This document shows, in pieces, positions 37,092-46,519 of a DNA stretch of 64,000 nt. The stretch covers positions 56,330 to 120,329 of the forward strand of contig NZ_PNFB01000011.1 of the NCBI RefSeq assembly GCF_003347015.1. Direction: 5' to 3'. The stretch comes from Brachybacterium sp. YJGR34. Lineage in GTDB: Bacteria > Actinomycetota > Actinomycetes > Actinomycetales > Dermabacteraceae. The notes beneath the pieces are model-generated. The model saw only the letters and a program-made list of their open reading frames with translations, was not told the DNA's origin and did not search any database. Made by a program: the position numbers and the translations under genes. Numbering within the stretch: position 1 is the first letter of the stretch; every line of letters begins with the position of its first letter.

Positions 37092-37555
37092 CCGACAATC
37101 CCCGTGCCCTGAAGCTCGCCGACCGCATCAAGGTGATCGTCGCCACGATGCTCGACACCCGGGTCAAGGACCCGCGGTTGGGCTTCGTGACCATCACCGA
37201 CGTCCGCGTCAGCGGCGATCTCCAGCACGCCACGCTCTTCTACACCGTCTTCGGCGACGACGAGGAGCGAGAGGGCACCGCAGCGGCGCTGACCAGCGCC
37301 ACCGGTCTGCTCCGCCGCGAGGTGGGTCGACAGACCGGCGTACGACTGACCCCCACGCTCGAGTTCATCGCCGACGCCGTGCCCGAGAACGCGCGCGTCA
37401 TCGAGGACCTCCTCGCCGAGGCCCGCGGACGCGACGCGGAGCTCGAGCAGTCCAAGCAGGGCGCGGCCTACGCCGGGGACGAGGATCCCTACCGCGCGCC
37501 CCGCGAGGAGGAGGACGAGGACGCCGCCGGGGACGAGCCCCGCGGGGACGCGTGA
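37088..37555 (+). CDS. rbfA: Ribosome-binding factor A
   Basis: RbfA is needed for 16S 5'-end maturation and cold adaptation. The 155-residue protein has the KH-like fold: [44 protein letters not shown] and [35 protein letters not shown]. An acidic tail ([16 protein letters not shown]) extends it. It overlaps the preceding methyltransferase and the following truB by four bases each, so all three are coupled. Confidence 0.96.
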   Translation: MTDNPRALKLADRIKVIVATMLDTRVKDPRLGFVTITDVRVSGDLQHATLFYTVFGDDEEREGTAAALTSATGLLRREVGRQTGVRLTPTLEFIADAVPENARVIEDLLAEARGRDAELEQSKQGAAYAGDEDPYRAPREEEDEDAAGDEPRGDA

Positions 37556-38496
37556 GCGCCGCGCCGCACGGCATCCTGCTGGTCGACAAGGCGCCGGACC
37601 GCACCAGCCACGACGTGGTCGCCCGCGTCCGCTGGCTGCTGGGCACCAAGAAGGTCGGCCATGCGGGCACGCTGGACCCGATGGCCACGGGGCTGCTGGT
37701 GCTCGGCATCGGGCAGGGCACGCGCCTGCTCACCTACCTGGTGGGTCAGGACAAGACCTACCACGCGACGATCCGGTTGGGTCGCGCCACCACCACCGAC
37801 GACCGCGAGGGGGAGGAGCTCGGCGCACCGGTGGACGCCACGCCCCTCGGCGACGCCGAGATCTCCGCACGCCTCGATGCGCTGCGCGGCGACATCGAGC
37901 AGGTCCCCTCGGCGGTCAGCGCGATCAAGATCGACGGCCGGCGCGCCTACGCCCGTGCCCGGGCCGGCGAGCAGGTCGAGCTCGCCGCGCGCCCGGTGCG
38001 GATCTCCCGCTTCGAGCTCACGGCACGGCGTGACGTCGACGGCTTCGTCGACCTCGACGTCGAGATCGACTGCTCCTCCGGCACCTACGTGCGGGCGCTG
38101 GCCCGGGACCTGGGGGCGGCGCTCGGCGTCGGCGGGCACCTCACGGCGCTGCGTCGCACGGCCGTGGGTCCCTTCGCGGTCGCGGGGGGCGTGCACGTCC
38201 CGGCGCGGGGGGAGGGGGACGACGTCGACCTGCCGCTGCACGGCCTCGGCGAGATCGCCGGCCGTGTCATGCCCGTCCTGCCGGTGGACGAGGACGAGGC
38301 CGCGGACCTCGGCACCGGCCGGCGCATCCGTTCCGGGGCCGCTCCCGTGCCCGTCGCCGGGGGCGCACAGCCTTCCGGCGACCAGGCGGCGCCCGTGGCC
38401 GCGCTCGACCCCGAGGGCCGTCTGGTCGCGGTCCTCGCCGGCGAGGGCGAGCACTGGGCGCCGCGCCTGGTGGTGCCCGTCGACGCCCGCTGCTGA
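37552..38496 (+). CDS. truB: tRNA pseudouridine-55 synthase
   Basis: TruB isomerises U55 in the T-loop of tRNAs. The 314-residue protein has [21 protein letters not shown], the catalytic [13 protein letters not shown] with nucleophile D42, [21 protein letters not shown], and [13 protein letters not shown]. An actinobacterial PUA-like C-terminal domain follows ([26 protein letters not shown]). The GTG at 37552 overlaps the rbfA stop. It ends the nusA-infB operon ahead of a very strong terminator. Confidence 0.97.
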   Translation: MSAAPHGILLVDKAPDRTSHDVVARVRWLLGTKKVGHAGTLDPMATGLLVLGIGQGTRLLTYLVGQDKTYHATIRLGRATTTDDREGEELGAPVDATPLGDAEISARLDALRGDIEQVPSAVSAIKIDGRRAYARARAGEQVELAARPVRISRFELTARRDVDGFVDLDVEIDCSSGTYVRALARDLGAALGVGGHLTALRRTAVGPFAVAGGVHVPARGEGDDVDLPLHGLGEIAGRVMPVLPVDEDEAADLGTGRRIRSGAAPVPVAGGAQPSGDQAAPVAALDPEGRLVAVLAGEGEHWAPRLVVPVDARC

Positions 38497-38524
38497 GAGC
38501 GCCACAGGCAGCACGCCGCCGACG

Positions 38525-38567
38525 ATCGAAGGGCCCCTCCCGGACTATCCGGGAGGGGCCCTTCGAT
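38525..38567. terminator. Bidirectional terminator between truB and the L,D-transpeptidase gene
   Basis: Two perfect 20-base arms (left ATCGAAGGGCCCCTCCCGGA) flank a CTA loop, the longest perfect stem in the window. It lies 28 bases after truB and 19 bases beyond the end of the convergent minus-strand gene. Without T-tracts it probably acts in both directions as a structure-only terminator. Confidence 0.85.
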
Positions 38568-38586
38568 GCTCCTGATCAGCTGCTGC

Positions 38587-40176
38587 TCAGTAGTGGACCT
38601 CGGTGCGGGTGCCGATGCCCGCCCAGTCGTACAGCCACTTCGCGTCGGAGACCGGCAGGTTGATGCAGCCGTGCGAGCCGGAGTAGCCGAAGGACGAGCG
38701 CCAGGGCGCCCCGTGGAAGCCGTAGCCCTGATGGAAGTACTGCACCCACGGCACGTCCTCGGTGAGGTAGTACTTCGGGTGGCCCTCGGGGTAGTAGGCC
38801 TCGTTGGTCATGTCCTGGACCTCGTAGGTCAGGTAGATCTCGTACGACCCGGTGACCGTCTCGTTGCCCTCCTTGCCGTCGACCATCGCGCGCGGGCCCC
38901 AGACCGGGGTGTCGCCGACGTAGGCGGTGACCGTCTTGTTGGTCAGGTCCACGTCGATCCACTTCTCACCGGTGGGCTTGGCGGGCTCCTCCTCGGCCTT
39001 CTCGTCCTCGGACTCCTTCTCCTCCTCGGACGTCTTGTCGTCCTCGGTGGCCTTCTCGTCCTCGGTCTTCTCCTCGTCCTCCTCCTCGGGCTTCGGAGCG
39101 TCGATCTGCTCGACCTCGGACTCGAGGGTCTTGGTCTCGAAGGCGGCCTCGAGGGGGGTGACGCCCTTCAGCGCGGCGATGAGGTCGTCGGCGACCGTGT
39201 CGGAGTTGGTGATCTCCAGGCCGTCCTTCTTCTCGGCGACGACCTTGACGACCTCGCCCTCCTCGTCGACCTGCTCGATGCCGTCCTTCGGCTCCACGGT
39301 GTCCTTGTCGGCACGGGCGGAGACCCACTCGCGCACGGCGTCCTCGTCGACCGAGATGGCCAGTGCCTGGCCGGACTCGTCGGGCGCGACGGAGATCCAG
39401 TCGTTGCGGCGCTCGGCGGAGACCTCGTGGGCCTCGCCGTCCGCCCCGGTGATCTCCATCGGCTGCTCGAGCAGCGTGGCGATGGAGCCGACCGTCTCCT
39501 CGGCCTCCTCGGTGGTGATCGCGGGGGCGATCTCCTCGATGGGCTGCTCGACGGAGAAATCCTCGAGGGCGGGGGCGTGGGCGCTGACCGCGTCCACGAG
39601 GGTCTGCGGGTCCAGGCCCTGACCGCTGCGGCCGGGCACCGCCTCCCAGGCCTGCGCCTCCTCGTCGAAGGTGACTTCGGCGTCCACCGGCGTGGCGAGC
39701 TCCTCGGGGATCAGGCCCTCGGCGAAGTCGGTGACGGTCTTCTCGTCCACGGCGACCACCGGGTCGACGCTGTGCTCGCCGGACCACGTCGAGGACAGGA
39801 CCCCGGTGAAGGAGTCGTCCCGGTCCACGGCGGCCGCGGCCGTGGCGTCGGCATCGACGCTCACGCCCAGATCGGCGAGCCCCACCTCGAGCTGCTCGTC
39901 GCCGGCGGTGACGGAGACGGTCACGCCCTCGCCCTGCTGGGCGACGAGGGCGGCGATCTCCTCCGGCGTCTGCCCGGCCACGTCCTGGCCGAGGACGCTG
40001 GTCCCGGGCAGGGCGCGGCCCTCGAACTGCTTGGCGTAGGCCAGCGCGCCGCCGGTGAGCACCACCGCGATCACGGCGAGGACGGCCACCAGGATGAGGG
40101 CCAGGCGTCGGCGGCCGTGGCGGTCGGTGGGTCGGGACGGGCCGCCCAGCGCGGCCGGTTCGGTCACGTTCGTCAT
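38587..40176 (-). CDS. L,D-transpeptidase with PG-binding-4-like repeats (YkuD domain)
   Basis: This 529-residue membrane-anchored enzyme makes 3-3 peptidoglycan cross-links or attaches proteins to peptidoglycan. It has one N-terminal signal-anchor (RRRLALILVAVLAVIAVVLTGGALAYA, about 21-47) and two tandem PG-binding-4-like domains (GTSVLGQDVAGQTPEEIAALV; AVDEKTVTDFAEGL). A charged E/K/D-rich linker of about 50 residues precedes the YkuD domain with H502 and nucleophile C504 (YSGSHGCINLP). The ATG at 40176 is preferred over an in-frame ATG at 40263 because the 87 bases between use codons rare in this genome (GTA, GTA, CGA, GGA). Confidence 0.93.
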   Translation of the reverse strand: MTNVTEPAALGGPSRPTDRHGRRRLALILVAVLAVIAVVLTGGALAYAKQFEGRALPGTSVLGQDVAGQTPEEIAALVAQQGEGVTVSVTAGDEQLEVGLADLGVSVDADATAAAAVDRDDSFTGVLSSTWSGEHSVDPVVAVDEKTVTDFAEGLIPEELATPVDAEVTFDEEAQAWEAVPGRSGQGLDPQTLVDAVSAHAPALEDFSVEQPIEEIAPAITTEEAEETVGSIATLLEQPMEITGADGEAHEVSAERRNDWISVAPDESGQALAISVDEDAVREWVSARADKDTVEPKDGIEQVDEEGEVVKVVAEKKDGLEITNSDTVADDLIAALKGVTPLEAAFETKTLESEVEQIDAPKPEEEDEEKTEDEKATEDDKTSEEEKESEDEKAEEEPAKPTGEKWIDVDLTNKTVTAYVGDTPVWGPRAMVDGKEGNETVTGSYEIYLTYEVQDMTNEAYYPEGHPKYYLTEDVPWVQYFHQGYGFHGAPWRSSFGYSGSHGCINLPVSDAKWLYDWAGIGTRTEVHY

Positions 40177-40271
40177 GGAGATGATTCCGTTCTCAGCGGC
40201 CGTCGTGTCAGCCCCCGCTCGTACTACGCGGGAGGGCACAGGGGTCCCTCCCCGGCGCCGCATTGCCCTTC

Positions 40272-40300
40272 AGGGTAGCGGAGGGCCCCCACGGACGACA
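40272..40300 (-). promoter_or_regulatory. Promoter of the L,D-transpeptidase gene (TGTCGT-N17-TACCCT)
   Basis: On the minus strand TGTCGT (40300-40295) and TACCCT (40277-40272) are 17 bp apart. The predicted start near 40265 leaves about 90 bases of leader before the ATG at 40176, or a leaderless message if the ATG at 40263 is used. This lies in the 366-bp divergent region shared with ribF. Confidence 0.55.
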
Positions 40301-40430
40301 TGGCGCGCGTCCCGACCTTCGTCACAGCTCGGCAACGACCCCCGTGCGCACGGGTGTCGTCGATCATGGTGACATCCGCCGGGAGTGTCGCCGTGAACCG
40401 GACCATCGATCCGGCGCCCACCGCGAGCGC

Positions 40431-40436
40431 TACAGT
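40431..40436 (+). promoter_or_regulatory. -10 hexamer TACAGT for ribF
   Basis: TACAGT predicts a start near 40443 and a 100-base leader. No FMN riboswitch is recognisable in this leader, and no clear -35 is present. Confidence 0.45.
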
Positions 40437-40542
40437 GTTCCCCGTTGTTCCCCGCCCCGCGGCGCTCGCGCCGTCCCCGCCCCGGGGCGCCCCACCCGCG
40501 GGTGCGATCGCGCACCCGGCACTGGAAGGACCTGACCCTGCC

Positions 40543-41565
40543 GTGAGCCGCGTCCCCATCTGGCACTCCGTCGCGGAGGTGCCCGCCGATCTCGGTGCGA
40601 CCGCGGTCTCGATCGGGAACTACGACGGGATCCACCGCGGTCACCGCTTCGTCCTGGACCAGCTGCGCCGGCACGCCGAGGCGCGGTCCCTGGTGCCGGT
40701 GGCCCTGACCTTCTGGCCGCATCCCCGTCACGTCATGGGCACCCCGGGGGATCCCCCGCTGCTGACCGGCCACGAGGATCGCGACCGGCTGCTCCTGCTG
40801 GCCGGGATGCACGGGGTCCTGGACCTCGAGTTCACCCGCGAGTTCGCGCAGCACTCCCCGGAGGACTTCGTGCGCGTGTTCCTCGTCGAGGGGCTGGGCG
40901 CGAAGTGCGTCGTGCTGGGGGAGGACGCCCTCTTCGGGCGGGCCAACGCCGGGACCATCGAGACGATGCGGGAGCTCGGCCGGCAGCACGGCTTCGAGGT
41001 GGTGACCGTCGCGGAGCTGGGCCCCGCGGGGGAGGGGACCGGGAGGATCTCCTCCTCCCGCATCCGGCAGGACCTCCTGGGCGGCGACGTGCGCGCGGCG
41101 AATGCGTCGCTGGGTCGTCTGCACACGGTCACGGACGTGGTCCATCACGGGTTCCAGCGCGGCCGGGAGCTGGGCTTCCCCACCGCGAACCTGGGGCCGC
41201 GCCCGCAGGGCCTGATCCCGGCGGACGGCGTCTACGCCGGCTACCTCACGGTCACCGAGCAGGACCCCGCGCACGCGGGCACCGCGCCGCTGGCCGGCGC
41301 CCCCGCGACGATCTCCATCGGCACGAACCCGACCTTCGAGGCGGACGGGAGCGGGGTCTCCCTGCGCACGGTCGAGGCCTACGTGCACGGCGCGCACGAT
41401 CTCGACCTCTACGGCGACACCGTGCGGCTGGAGATCGTCGACTTCCAGCGGCCCACCCTGAAGTTCGACTCCGCCGAGGCCCTCGTCGAGCAGATGGCCG
41501 AGGACGTCGAGGTGACCCGCCGCACTCTGGCCGTCGAGCACCCTGGCGCGCCGCCCGCCGGCTGA
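40543..41565 (+). CDS. ribF: Bifunctional riboflavin kinase/FAD synthetase
   Basis: RibF phosphorylates riboflavin to FMN and adenylates FMN to FAD. The 340-residue protein has the nucleotidyltransferase domain with SIGNYDGIHRGHRFVL and the SSSRIRQDLLGGDV motif, then the kinase domain with GRELGFPTANLGP, DGVYAGYL and SIGTNPTFE. The GTG at 40543 follows GGAAGGA and gives the expected N-terminus. The order truB-ribF-rpsO-pnp is conserved, here interrupted by the inverted L,D-transpeptidase gene. Confidence 0.96.
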   Translation: MSRVPIWHSVAEVPADLGATAVSIGNYDGIHRGHRFVLDQLRRHAEARSLVPVALTFWPHPRHVMGTPGDPPLLTGHEDRDRLLLLAGMHGVLDLEFTREFAQHSPEDFVRVFLVEGLGAKCVVLGEDALFGRANAGTIETMRELGRQHGFEVVTVAELGPAGEGTGRISSSRIRQDLLGGDVRAANASLGRLHTVTDVVHHGFQRGRELGFPTANLGPRPQGLIPADGVYAGYLTVTEQDPAHAGTAPLAGAPATISIGTNPTFEADGSGVSLRTVEAYVHGAHDLDLYGDTVRLEIVDFQRPTLKFDSAEALVEQMAEDVEVTRRTLAVEHPGAPPAG

Positions 41566-41571
41566 TATCCT
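41566..41571 (+). promoter_or_regulatory. -10 hexamer TATCCT for rpsO
   Basis: TATCCT immediately follows the ribF stop and predicts a start near 41578, leaving a leader of about 140 bases. Confidence 0.5.
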
Positions 41572-41619
41572 GACCGGGCCGTCACTTCGGCCGCGGAGAG
41601 CGATCCGGCCCCACCTGCA

Positions 41620-41642
41620 GCACCACGCCCACGGGCGGGTGC
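41620..41642 (+). promoter_or_regulatory. rpsO leader hairpin 1
   Basis: GCACC-A-CGCC pairs with GGCG-GGTGC around a CACG-type loop, nine pairs with one bulged A. Confidence 0.4.
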
Positions 41643-41668
41643 GCCCGGGGCCCGCTCGTCCAGAGAGC

Positions 41669-41687
41669 CCGGGACACCAGGTCCCGG
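41669..41687 (+). promoter_or_regulatory. rpsO leader hairpin 2
   Basis: CCGGGAC pairs with GTCCCGG across loop ACCAG, 30 bases before the S15 ATG. S15 represses its own translation through leader structures in several bacteria; these two hairpins are candidates by position only. Confidence 0.4.
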
Positions 41688-41717
41688 AGCGCCGCGCAAC
41701 GACCTGAGGAGAACCAT

Positions 41718-41987
41718 ATGGCCTTCGACACCGCCACCAAGCAGGCGATCATCTCGGAGTACGCGACCGGCGAGGGCGATACCGGTTCGCCCGAGGTCCA
41801 GATCGCCCTCCTGAGCCACCGCATCACCTACCTGACCGAGCACCTCAAGACCCACAAGCACGACCACCACACCCGTCGTGGTCTGATGCTCCTGGTCGGT
41901 CAGCGCAAGCGCCTCCTGAAGTACCTCCAGGAAGTCGACATCGAGCGGTACCGTGCGCTGATCAAGCGCCTCGGCATCCGCCGGTGA
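41718..41987 (+). CDS. rpsO: 30S ribosomal protein S15
   Basis: S15 is a primary 16S-binding protein of the 30S platform. The 89-residue protein has the standard four-helix sequence ([64 protein letters not shown]). GAGGAG precedes the ATG. It is followed by a terminator and then pnp, the classical rpsO-pnp pair. Confidence 0.98.
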   Translation: MAFDTATKQAIISEYATGEGDTGSPEVQIALLSHRITYLTEHLKTHKHDHHTRRGLMLLVGQRKRLLKYLQEVDIERYRALIKRLGIRR

Positions 41988-41993
41988 TCATCC

Positions 41994-42026
41994 CCGCCGC
42001 TCGCCCCCACGGGCGGGCGGCGGTTT
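41994..42026 (+). terminator. Terminator between rpsO and pnp
   Basis: CCGCCGCTCGCCC pairs with GGGCGGGCGGCGG (13 pairs, one G-U) around CCAC and is followed by TTT, beginning six bases after the rpsO stop. It is one of the few hairpins here with any T-run. Confidence 0.75.
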
Positions 42027-42187
42027 CATGTGCCCGCGATCGCGGGCCCGATCCCGCCCCGACCAGGTTCGGTCCTCGGCAGTGACCTGCGGAGCAGGAG
42101 ACCCGGAGCTCCGGAGTCCCCTGACCGCCGCGGGTGACTGACGAAGGCCGCACCGGCAGGGCATCCCCTTCATCCAAGGAGAACCCC

Positions 42188-44431
42188 ATGGCCATGGAAG
42201 GCCCCGACATCACCGCGACGACCGCGGTCATCGACAACGGCTCGTTCGGCCGCCGCGAGGTCCGCTTCGAGACCGGGCGGCTGGCCCAGCAGGCGGCCGG
42301 CGCCGTCTCTGTCTACCTCGACGACGACACGATGGTCTTCTCGGCCACCGCCGTCTCGAACAAGCCGAAGGAGCACTTCGACTTCTTCCCCCTGACGGTG
42401 GACGTCGAGGAGCGCATGTACGCCGCGGGACGCATCCCCGGCTCGTTCTTCCGCCGCGAGGGCCGCCCGGGCACGGACGCCATCCTCGCCGCGCGCCTCA
42501 CCGACCGCCCGCTGCGCCCGGCCTTCGTCAAGGGCCTGCGCAACGAGGTCCAGGTCGTCCTCACCGTCATGGCCAACGGCCCCGACGACGCGTACGACGT
42601 GGTCGGCATCAACGGCGCCTCGGCCTCCACCCAGATCTCCGGCCTGCCCTTCTCCGGCCCGATCGGCGCCGTGCGCATCGCGCTCATGCCGACCGCCCAG
42701 GGCGGCCAGTGGGTCGCCTTCCCGACCTTCTCGCAGCTCGACGAGGCCGTCTTCTCGATGGTCGTCGCCGGCCGCATCGTCGGAGACGACGTGGCGATCA
42801 TGATGGTCGAGGCCGAGGCCACCGACCACTCCTGGACCCTCATCAAGGAGCAGGGCGCGATCGCCCCCACCGAGGGCGTCGTGGCCGAGGGCCTCGAGGC
42901 CGCGAAGGTCTTCATCCGCAGCCTCTGCGTGGCCCAGCAGGAGCTGGCCGAGACCGCCGCGAAGCCGGTGCGCGAGTTCCCGCTCTTCCTGGACTACCAG
43001 GAGGACGCCTACGAGATCGTCTCCTCCGCCGCGACCGACCGCCTCGCCGAGGTCATGTCCATCGCCGCGAAGACCGAGCGCGAGGAGCGCACCGAGCAGC
43101 TGCTCGGCGAGGTCGTCACCGAGCTCTCGGCCGAGGGCGCTGCGCTCGAGGGCCGCGAGAAGGAGGTCACCGGTGCCTTCCGCGCGCTGACCAAGCAGGT
43201 CGTGCGCACCAAGGTCCTCACCGACGGGATCCGCATCGACGGCCGCGGTCTGCGCGACATCCGCGCGCTGTCCGCCGAGGTCGAGGTGCTCCCGCGGGTG
43301 CACGGCTCGGCGCTGTTCCAGCGCGGGGAGACCCAGATCATGGGTGTCTCCACGCTGAACATGCTGAAGATGGAGCAGCAGATCGACTCGCTCTCGCCGG
43401 TCCATCACAAGCGCTACATCCACCACTACAACTTCCCGCCGTACTCCACCGGCGAGACCGGTCGCGTGGGCTCCCCGAAGCGCCGCGAGGTGGGCCACGG
43501 CATGCTCGCCGAGCGCGCCCTGGTGCCCGTGCTGCCCAGCCGCGAGGAGTTCCCCTACGCGATCCGTCAGGTCTCCGAGGCCCTCGGCTCCAACGGCTCC
43601 ACCTCGATGGGCTCGGTCTGCGCCTCGACCCTGTCGCTGCTGAACGCCGGTGTGCCGCTGCGCGCCCCGGTCGCCGGGATCGCCATGGGCCTCATCTCCG
43701 ACACGGTGGACGGCGAGACGCGCTACGCGGCCCTCACCGACATCCTCGGGGCCGAGGACGCCTTCGGCGACATGGACTTCAAGGTCGCCGGCACCAGCGA
43801 GTTCATCACCGCGATCCAGCTGGACACCAAGCTCGACGGCATCCCCGCCTCGGTCCTGACCTCCGCGCTGTCGCAGGCCCAGGAGGCGCGGCTGGCGATC
43901 CTCGGCGTGCTCGGCGAGGCGATCGACGCCCCGGACGAGATGAGCCCGAACGCCCCGCGCGTCCTCGCGGTCACCGTCCCGGTGGACAAGATCGGCGCGG
44001 TCATCGGCCCCAAGGGTCAGATGATCAACCAGATCCAGGACGACACCGGCGCGGACATCACCATCGAGGACGACGGCACCGTGTACATCGGCGCCACCGA
44101 CGGCCCCTCGGCGGAGGCGGCCCGCTCCGCGGTCAACGCCATCGCCAATCCGCAGGTCCCCGAGGTCGGCGAGCGCTACCTCGGCACCGTGGTGCGCGTG
44201 GTCGACTTCGGCGCCTTCGTGTCCCTGACCCCGGGCAAGGACGGCCTGCTCCACGTCACCCAGCTGCGCAAGCTCAACGGCGGCAAGCGGGTCGACAACG
44301 TCGAGGACGTCGCGAAGGTCGGCCAGAAGATCGAGGTGGAGATCCGCGAGGTCGACGCCCGCGGCAAGATCTCCCTCGCCGTGATCGAGGACGAGGCCGA
44401 GGAGACCACGGAGGAGTCCGCCGGGGAGTGA
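42188..44431 (+). CDS. pnp: Polynucleotide phosphorylase
   Basis: PNPase is a 3'-5' phosphorolytic exoribonuclease and, in actinobacteria, an RNA-tailing enzyme (GpsI). The 747-residue protein has two RNase PH-like cores, a KH domain ([32 protein letters not shown]) and an S1 domain ([30 protein letters not shown]). The [19 protein letters not shown] stretch is the second-core active site. The ATG at 42188 follows AAGGAGAA; an upstream in-frame ATG would add 18 unconserved residues. It ends before a strong terminator. Confidence 0.98.
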   Translation: MAMEGPDITATTAVIDNGSFGRREVRFETGRLAQQAAGAVSVYLDDDTMVFSATAVSNKPKEHFDFFPLTVDVEERMYAAGRIPGSFFRREGRPGTDAILAARLTDRPLRPAFVKGLRNEVQVVLTVMANGPDDAYDVVGINGASASTQISGLPFSGPIGAVRIALMPTAQGGQWVAFPTFSQLDEAVFSMVVAGRIVGDDVAIMMVEAEATDHSWTLIKEQGAIAPTEGVVAEGLEAAKVFIRSLCVAQQELAETAAKPVREFPLFLDYQEDAYEIVSSAATDRLAEVMSIAAKTEREERTEQLLGEVVTELSAEGAALEGREKEVTGAFRALTKQVVRTKVLTDGIRIDGRGLRDIRALSAEVEVLPRVHGSALFQRGETQIMGVSTLNMLKMEQQIDSLSPVHHKRYIHHYNFPPYSTGETGRVGSPKRREVGHGMLAERALVPVLPSREEFPYAIRQVSEALGSNGSTSMGSVCASTLSLLNAGVPLRAPVAGIAMGLISDTVDGETRYAALTDILGAEDAFGDMDFKVAGTSEFITAIQLDTKLDGIPASVLTSALSQAQEARLAILGVLGEAIDAPDEMSPNAPRVLAVTVPVDKIGAVIGPKGQMINQIQDDTGADITIEDDGTVYIGATDGPSAEAARSAVNAIANPQVPEVGERYLGTVVRVVDFGAFVSLTPGKDGLLHVTQLRKLNGGKRVDNVEDVAKVGQKIEVEIREVDARGKISLAVIEDEAEETTEESAGE

Positions 44432-44454
44432 CCCCGGCCGGTCCGCCGGCTCCT

Positions 44455-44494
44455 GAGGACGGGCGGCATCCCTGCGGGGGTGCCGCCCGTCCTC
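44455..44494 (+). terminator. Terminator after pnp
   Basis: GAGGACGGGCGGCA and its complement TGCCGCCCGTCCTC form 14 perfect pairs. The stem extends inward (T-G plus CCC/GGG) to about 18 pairs closed by a TGCG tetraloop. It begins 24 bases after the pnp stop. Confidence 0.8.
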
Positions 44495-44591
44495 GTTCCC
44501 GGGGCCGACGACCACGGCCGACGGGTGGTGGCGCACCGCGGCGCGTGAGAGCGTGGGAGGGACCGCCGTCGGCCGGCAGGGAGGCCCCCGC

Positions 44592-45071
44592 ATGCAGGAT
44601 CCCGAGCTCCGCGAGCAGCTGGACGAGCAGCGTCGCCACGTGCTGGAGGCCGTGGGCGGCCTGGACGAGGAGCAGCTGCGGAGTGTCCGCGTCCCCTCCG
44701 GCTGGTCCATCGCCCAACTGCTGGGCCACCTCACCTACGACGACGAGATGTTCTGGATCGGGGCGGTGCTGGGAGCCGAGCCCCGGGCGATCAGCGGACT
44801 GCGGGACGGCTGGTCGCACGAGCCGGCCACGGGCCACGAGGCCGTCGCCCGCTATCGCGCGGAGATCGAGCGCTCCGACGAGGTGCTCGCCCGGTGCGAT
44901 CTCTCCGCCCCGCCGCGCTGGGTCCCGCCGCCGTCCGTCTTCGACGCGCCGATCATGGCCGATGGCCGGGGGGTCCTGTTCCGCATGCTGAGCGAGACCG
45001 CCGTGCACGCCGGCCATCTCGACATCGTCCGCGAGCTGATCGACGGTCGCCGCCACCTCGTGGTCCCCTGA
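44592..45071 (+). CDS. DinB/DUF664 family protein
   Basis: This 159-residue four-helix-bundle protein belongs to the DinB/YfiT superfamily. Metal-ligand positions are visible as QLLGHLTYDDEMFW (His near residue 43) and ETAVHAGHLDIVRELIDG (two His near the end). DUF664-type members in actinobacteria are often thiol (mycothiol)-dependent transferases. The ATG at 44592 follows GGGAGG. Its target is unknown. It is an apparent single gene between the pnp terminator and the M16 protease. Confidence 0.85.
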   Translation: MQDPELREQLDEQRRHVLEAVGGLDEEQLRSVRVPSGWSIAQLLGHLTYDDEMFWIGAVLGAEPRAISGLRDGWSHEPATGHEAVARYRAEIERSDEVLARCDLSAPPRWVPPPSVFDAPIMADGRGVLFRMLSETAVHAGHLDIVRELIDGRRHLVVP

Positions 45072-45120
45072 GGCCCCGCCCCGTGCCGAGGCTCACCCGT
45101 CCGCCGTCGCAGGTCCGTGC

Positions 45121-45126
45121 GAGAAT
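45121..45126 (+). promoter_or_regulatory. -10 hexamer GAGAAT, predicted leaderless start of M16 protease gene
   Basis: GAGAAT ends six bases before the ATG at 45133, identical in sequence and spacing to the box before the DUF4439 gene. Confidence 0.45.
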
Positions 45127-45132
45127 CGAGCG

Positions 45133-46464
45133 ATGCCTTGCGACCTCGCCCTCGACGACCCCCGCTCCGACGTCGTGCTCGATCCCGCCACCGGGGTGCG
45201 CCGCAGCATCCTGCCCGGCGGGGTGCGCCTGCTGACCCAGACCGACCGCAGCGTCCGCAGCGCCACCATCGGCCTGTGGCTGCCGGTGGGATCCCGCGAC
45301 GAGGCCCCGGCGCACGCCGGCAGCACCCACGTGCTCGAGCACCTGCTGTTCAAGGGCACCCCTCGCCGCAGCGCGATGGACATCGCCGCCGCCTTCGACG
45401 AGGTCGGCGGGGACTCCAACGCCGTCACCGCCAAGGAGCACACCCTCTACTACGGGCGGGTCCGCTCGGCGGACGTGCCGATGGCCGTGGACGTGCTGAC
45501 CGACATGATCACCGCGAGCCTCCTCGAGGAGGAGGCCCTGCTCACCGAGCGCGAGGTCATCCTCGAGGAGCTCGCGATGGCGGAGGACGATCCCAACGAC
45601 GTCGGCTACGAGACCTTCCTCGCCGACGTCCTCGGCCCGGACACCCCGATCGGCCGGCCCGTCGGCGGCACCGCCGCCTCGGTCACCGCCCTCGGCATCG
45701 AGGACGTGCGCGATCACTTCGCCGCGCACTACCGGCCGGAGAACCTCGTGGTCACCGCCGTCGGCGACATCGACCACGACGAGCTCGCGCAGCTCCTGCA
45801 GGCCGGGCTGCGGCGCGGGGGCTGGACCCTCGAGCCGGGCGCGCTGCCCCGGAGCCGGCCCCACGACGCGGCGGACGCGACCGGCGCCAACCGGGCCGCG
45901 GACGTCTCCCTGCTCGTGCCCCACCGGCTCACGCGCTCGACCGAGCAGAACCACATCTACCTCGGCGGCCAGGGCTCCAGCGCCGTCAGCGAGGACCGTC
46001 ACGCCCTGTCGGTGCTGATGTCGGTGCTCGGCGGCGGGATGTCCTCGCGACTGTTCCAGTCCGTCCGCGAGGAGCGCGGACTGGCCTACTCCGTGTACTC
46101 CTTCAGCGCCGGCTACCGCGACGCGGGCCTGTTCGGCCTGTACGCCGCCTGCCGCCCCGGCCGGACCTCCCAGGTGGTCGAGCTGCTCGCCGAGGAGCTC
46201 TCGCGCATGGGGCGCGAGGGCATCTCCGCGCTCGAGCTGGCCCGCGCGCAGGGGCAGATCACCGGTTCCTTCGCCCTGGGCCTCGAGGACACCAGCAGCC
46301 GGATGGGCCGCCTGGGCACGATCGAGCTCGTCCACGGCCGCTACCGCAGCGTCGACGAGACGCTCGAACAGATCGGCCGCGTCGACGAGGCCGCGGTGGC
46401 CGAGCTCGCCGCCCGTCTCGCCGCCTCCTTCAGCACTCGCGTCGAGGTCGGCCCCGAGGTCTGA
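45133..46464 (+). CDS. M16 family zinc metallopeptidase (PepR-like)
   Basis: This 443-residue insulinase-family protease has an inverted zinc motif HVLEH at H66-H70 and a third ligand near E146 (EREVILEEL), with SNAVTAKEHTLYYGRV and the RGLAYSVYSF substrate-binding R/Y pair in the second half. The gene directly downstream of pnp is an M16 protease (pepR) in most actinobacteria; here the DinB-like gene intervenes. No signal peptide is present, so it is probably cytoplasmic. dapB follows after 55 bases. Confidence 0.95.
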   Translation: MPCDLALDDPRSDVVLDPATGVRRSILPGGVRLLTQTDRSVRSATIGLWLPVGSRDEAPAHAGSTHVLEHLLFKGTPRRSAMDIAAAFDEVGGDSNAVTAKEHTLYYGRVRSADVPMAVDVLTDMITASLLEEEALLTEREVILEELAMAEDDPNDVGYETFLADVLGPDTPIGRPVGGTAASVTALGIEDVRDHFAAHYRPENLVVTAVGDIDHDELAQLLQAGLRRGGWTLEPGALPRSRPHDAADATGANRAADVSLLVPHRLTRSTEQNHIYLGGQGSSAVSEDRHALSVLMSVLGGGMSSRLFQSVREERGLAYSVYSFSAGYRDAGLFGLYAACRPGRTSQVVELLAEELSRMGREGISALELARAQGQITGSFALGLEDTSSRMGRLGTIELVHGRYRSVDETLEQIGRVDEAAVAELAARLAASFSTRVEVGPEV

Positions 46465-46519
46465 GTCCGCTGCCCCCGCCGGCACCCTGCACATCGCCCC
46501 CCTGCTCCGAGGAGAACCC

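Noticed and set aside
40177..40263. N-terminal 29 codons extending the L,D-transpeptidase
   Set aside because: The extension uses codons that are rare elsewhere in the window and carries no signal or domain, so it is read as leader.
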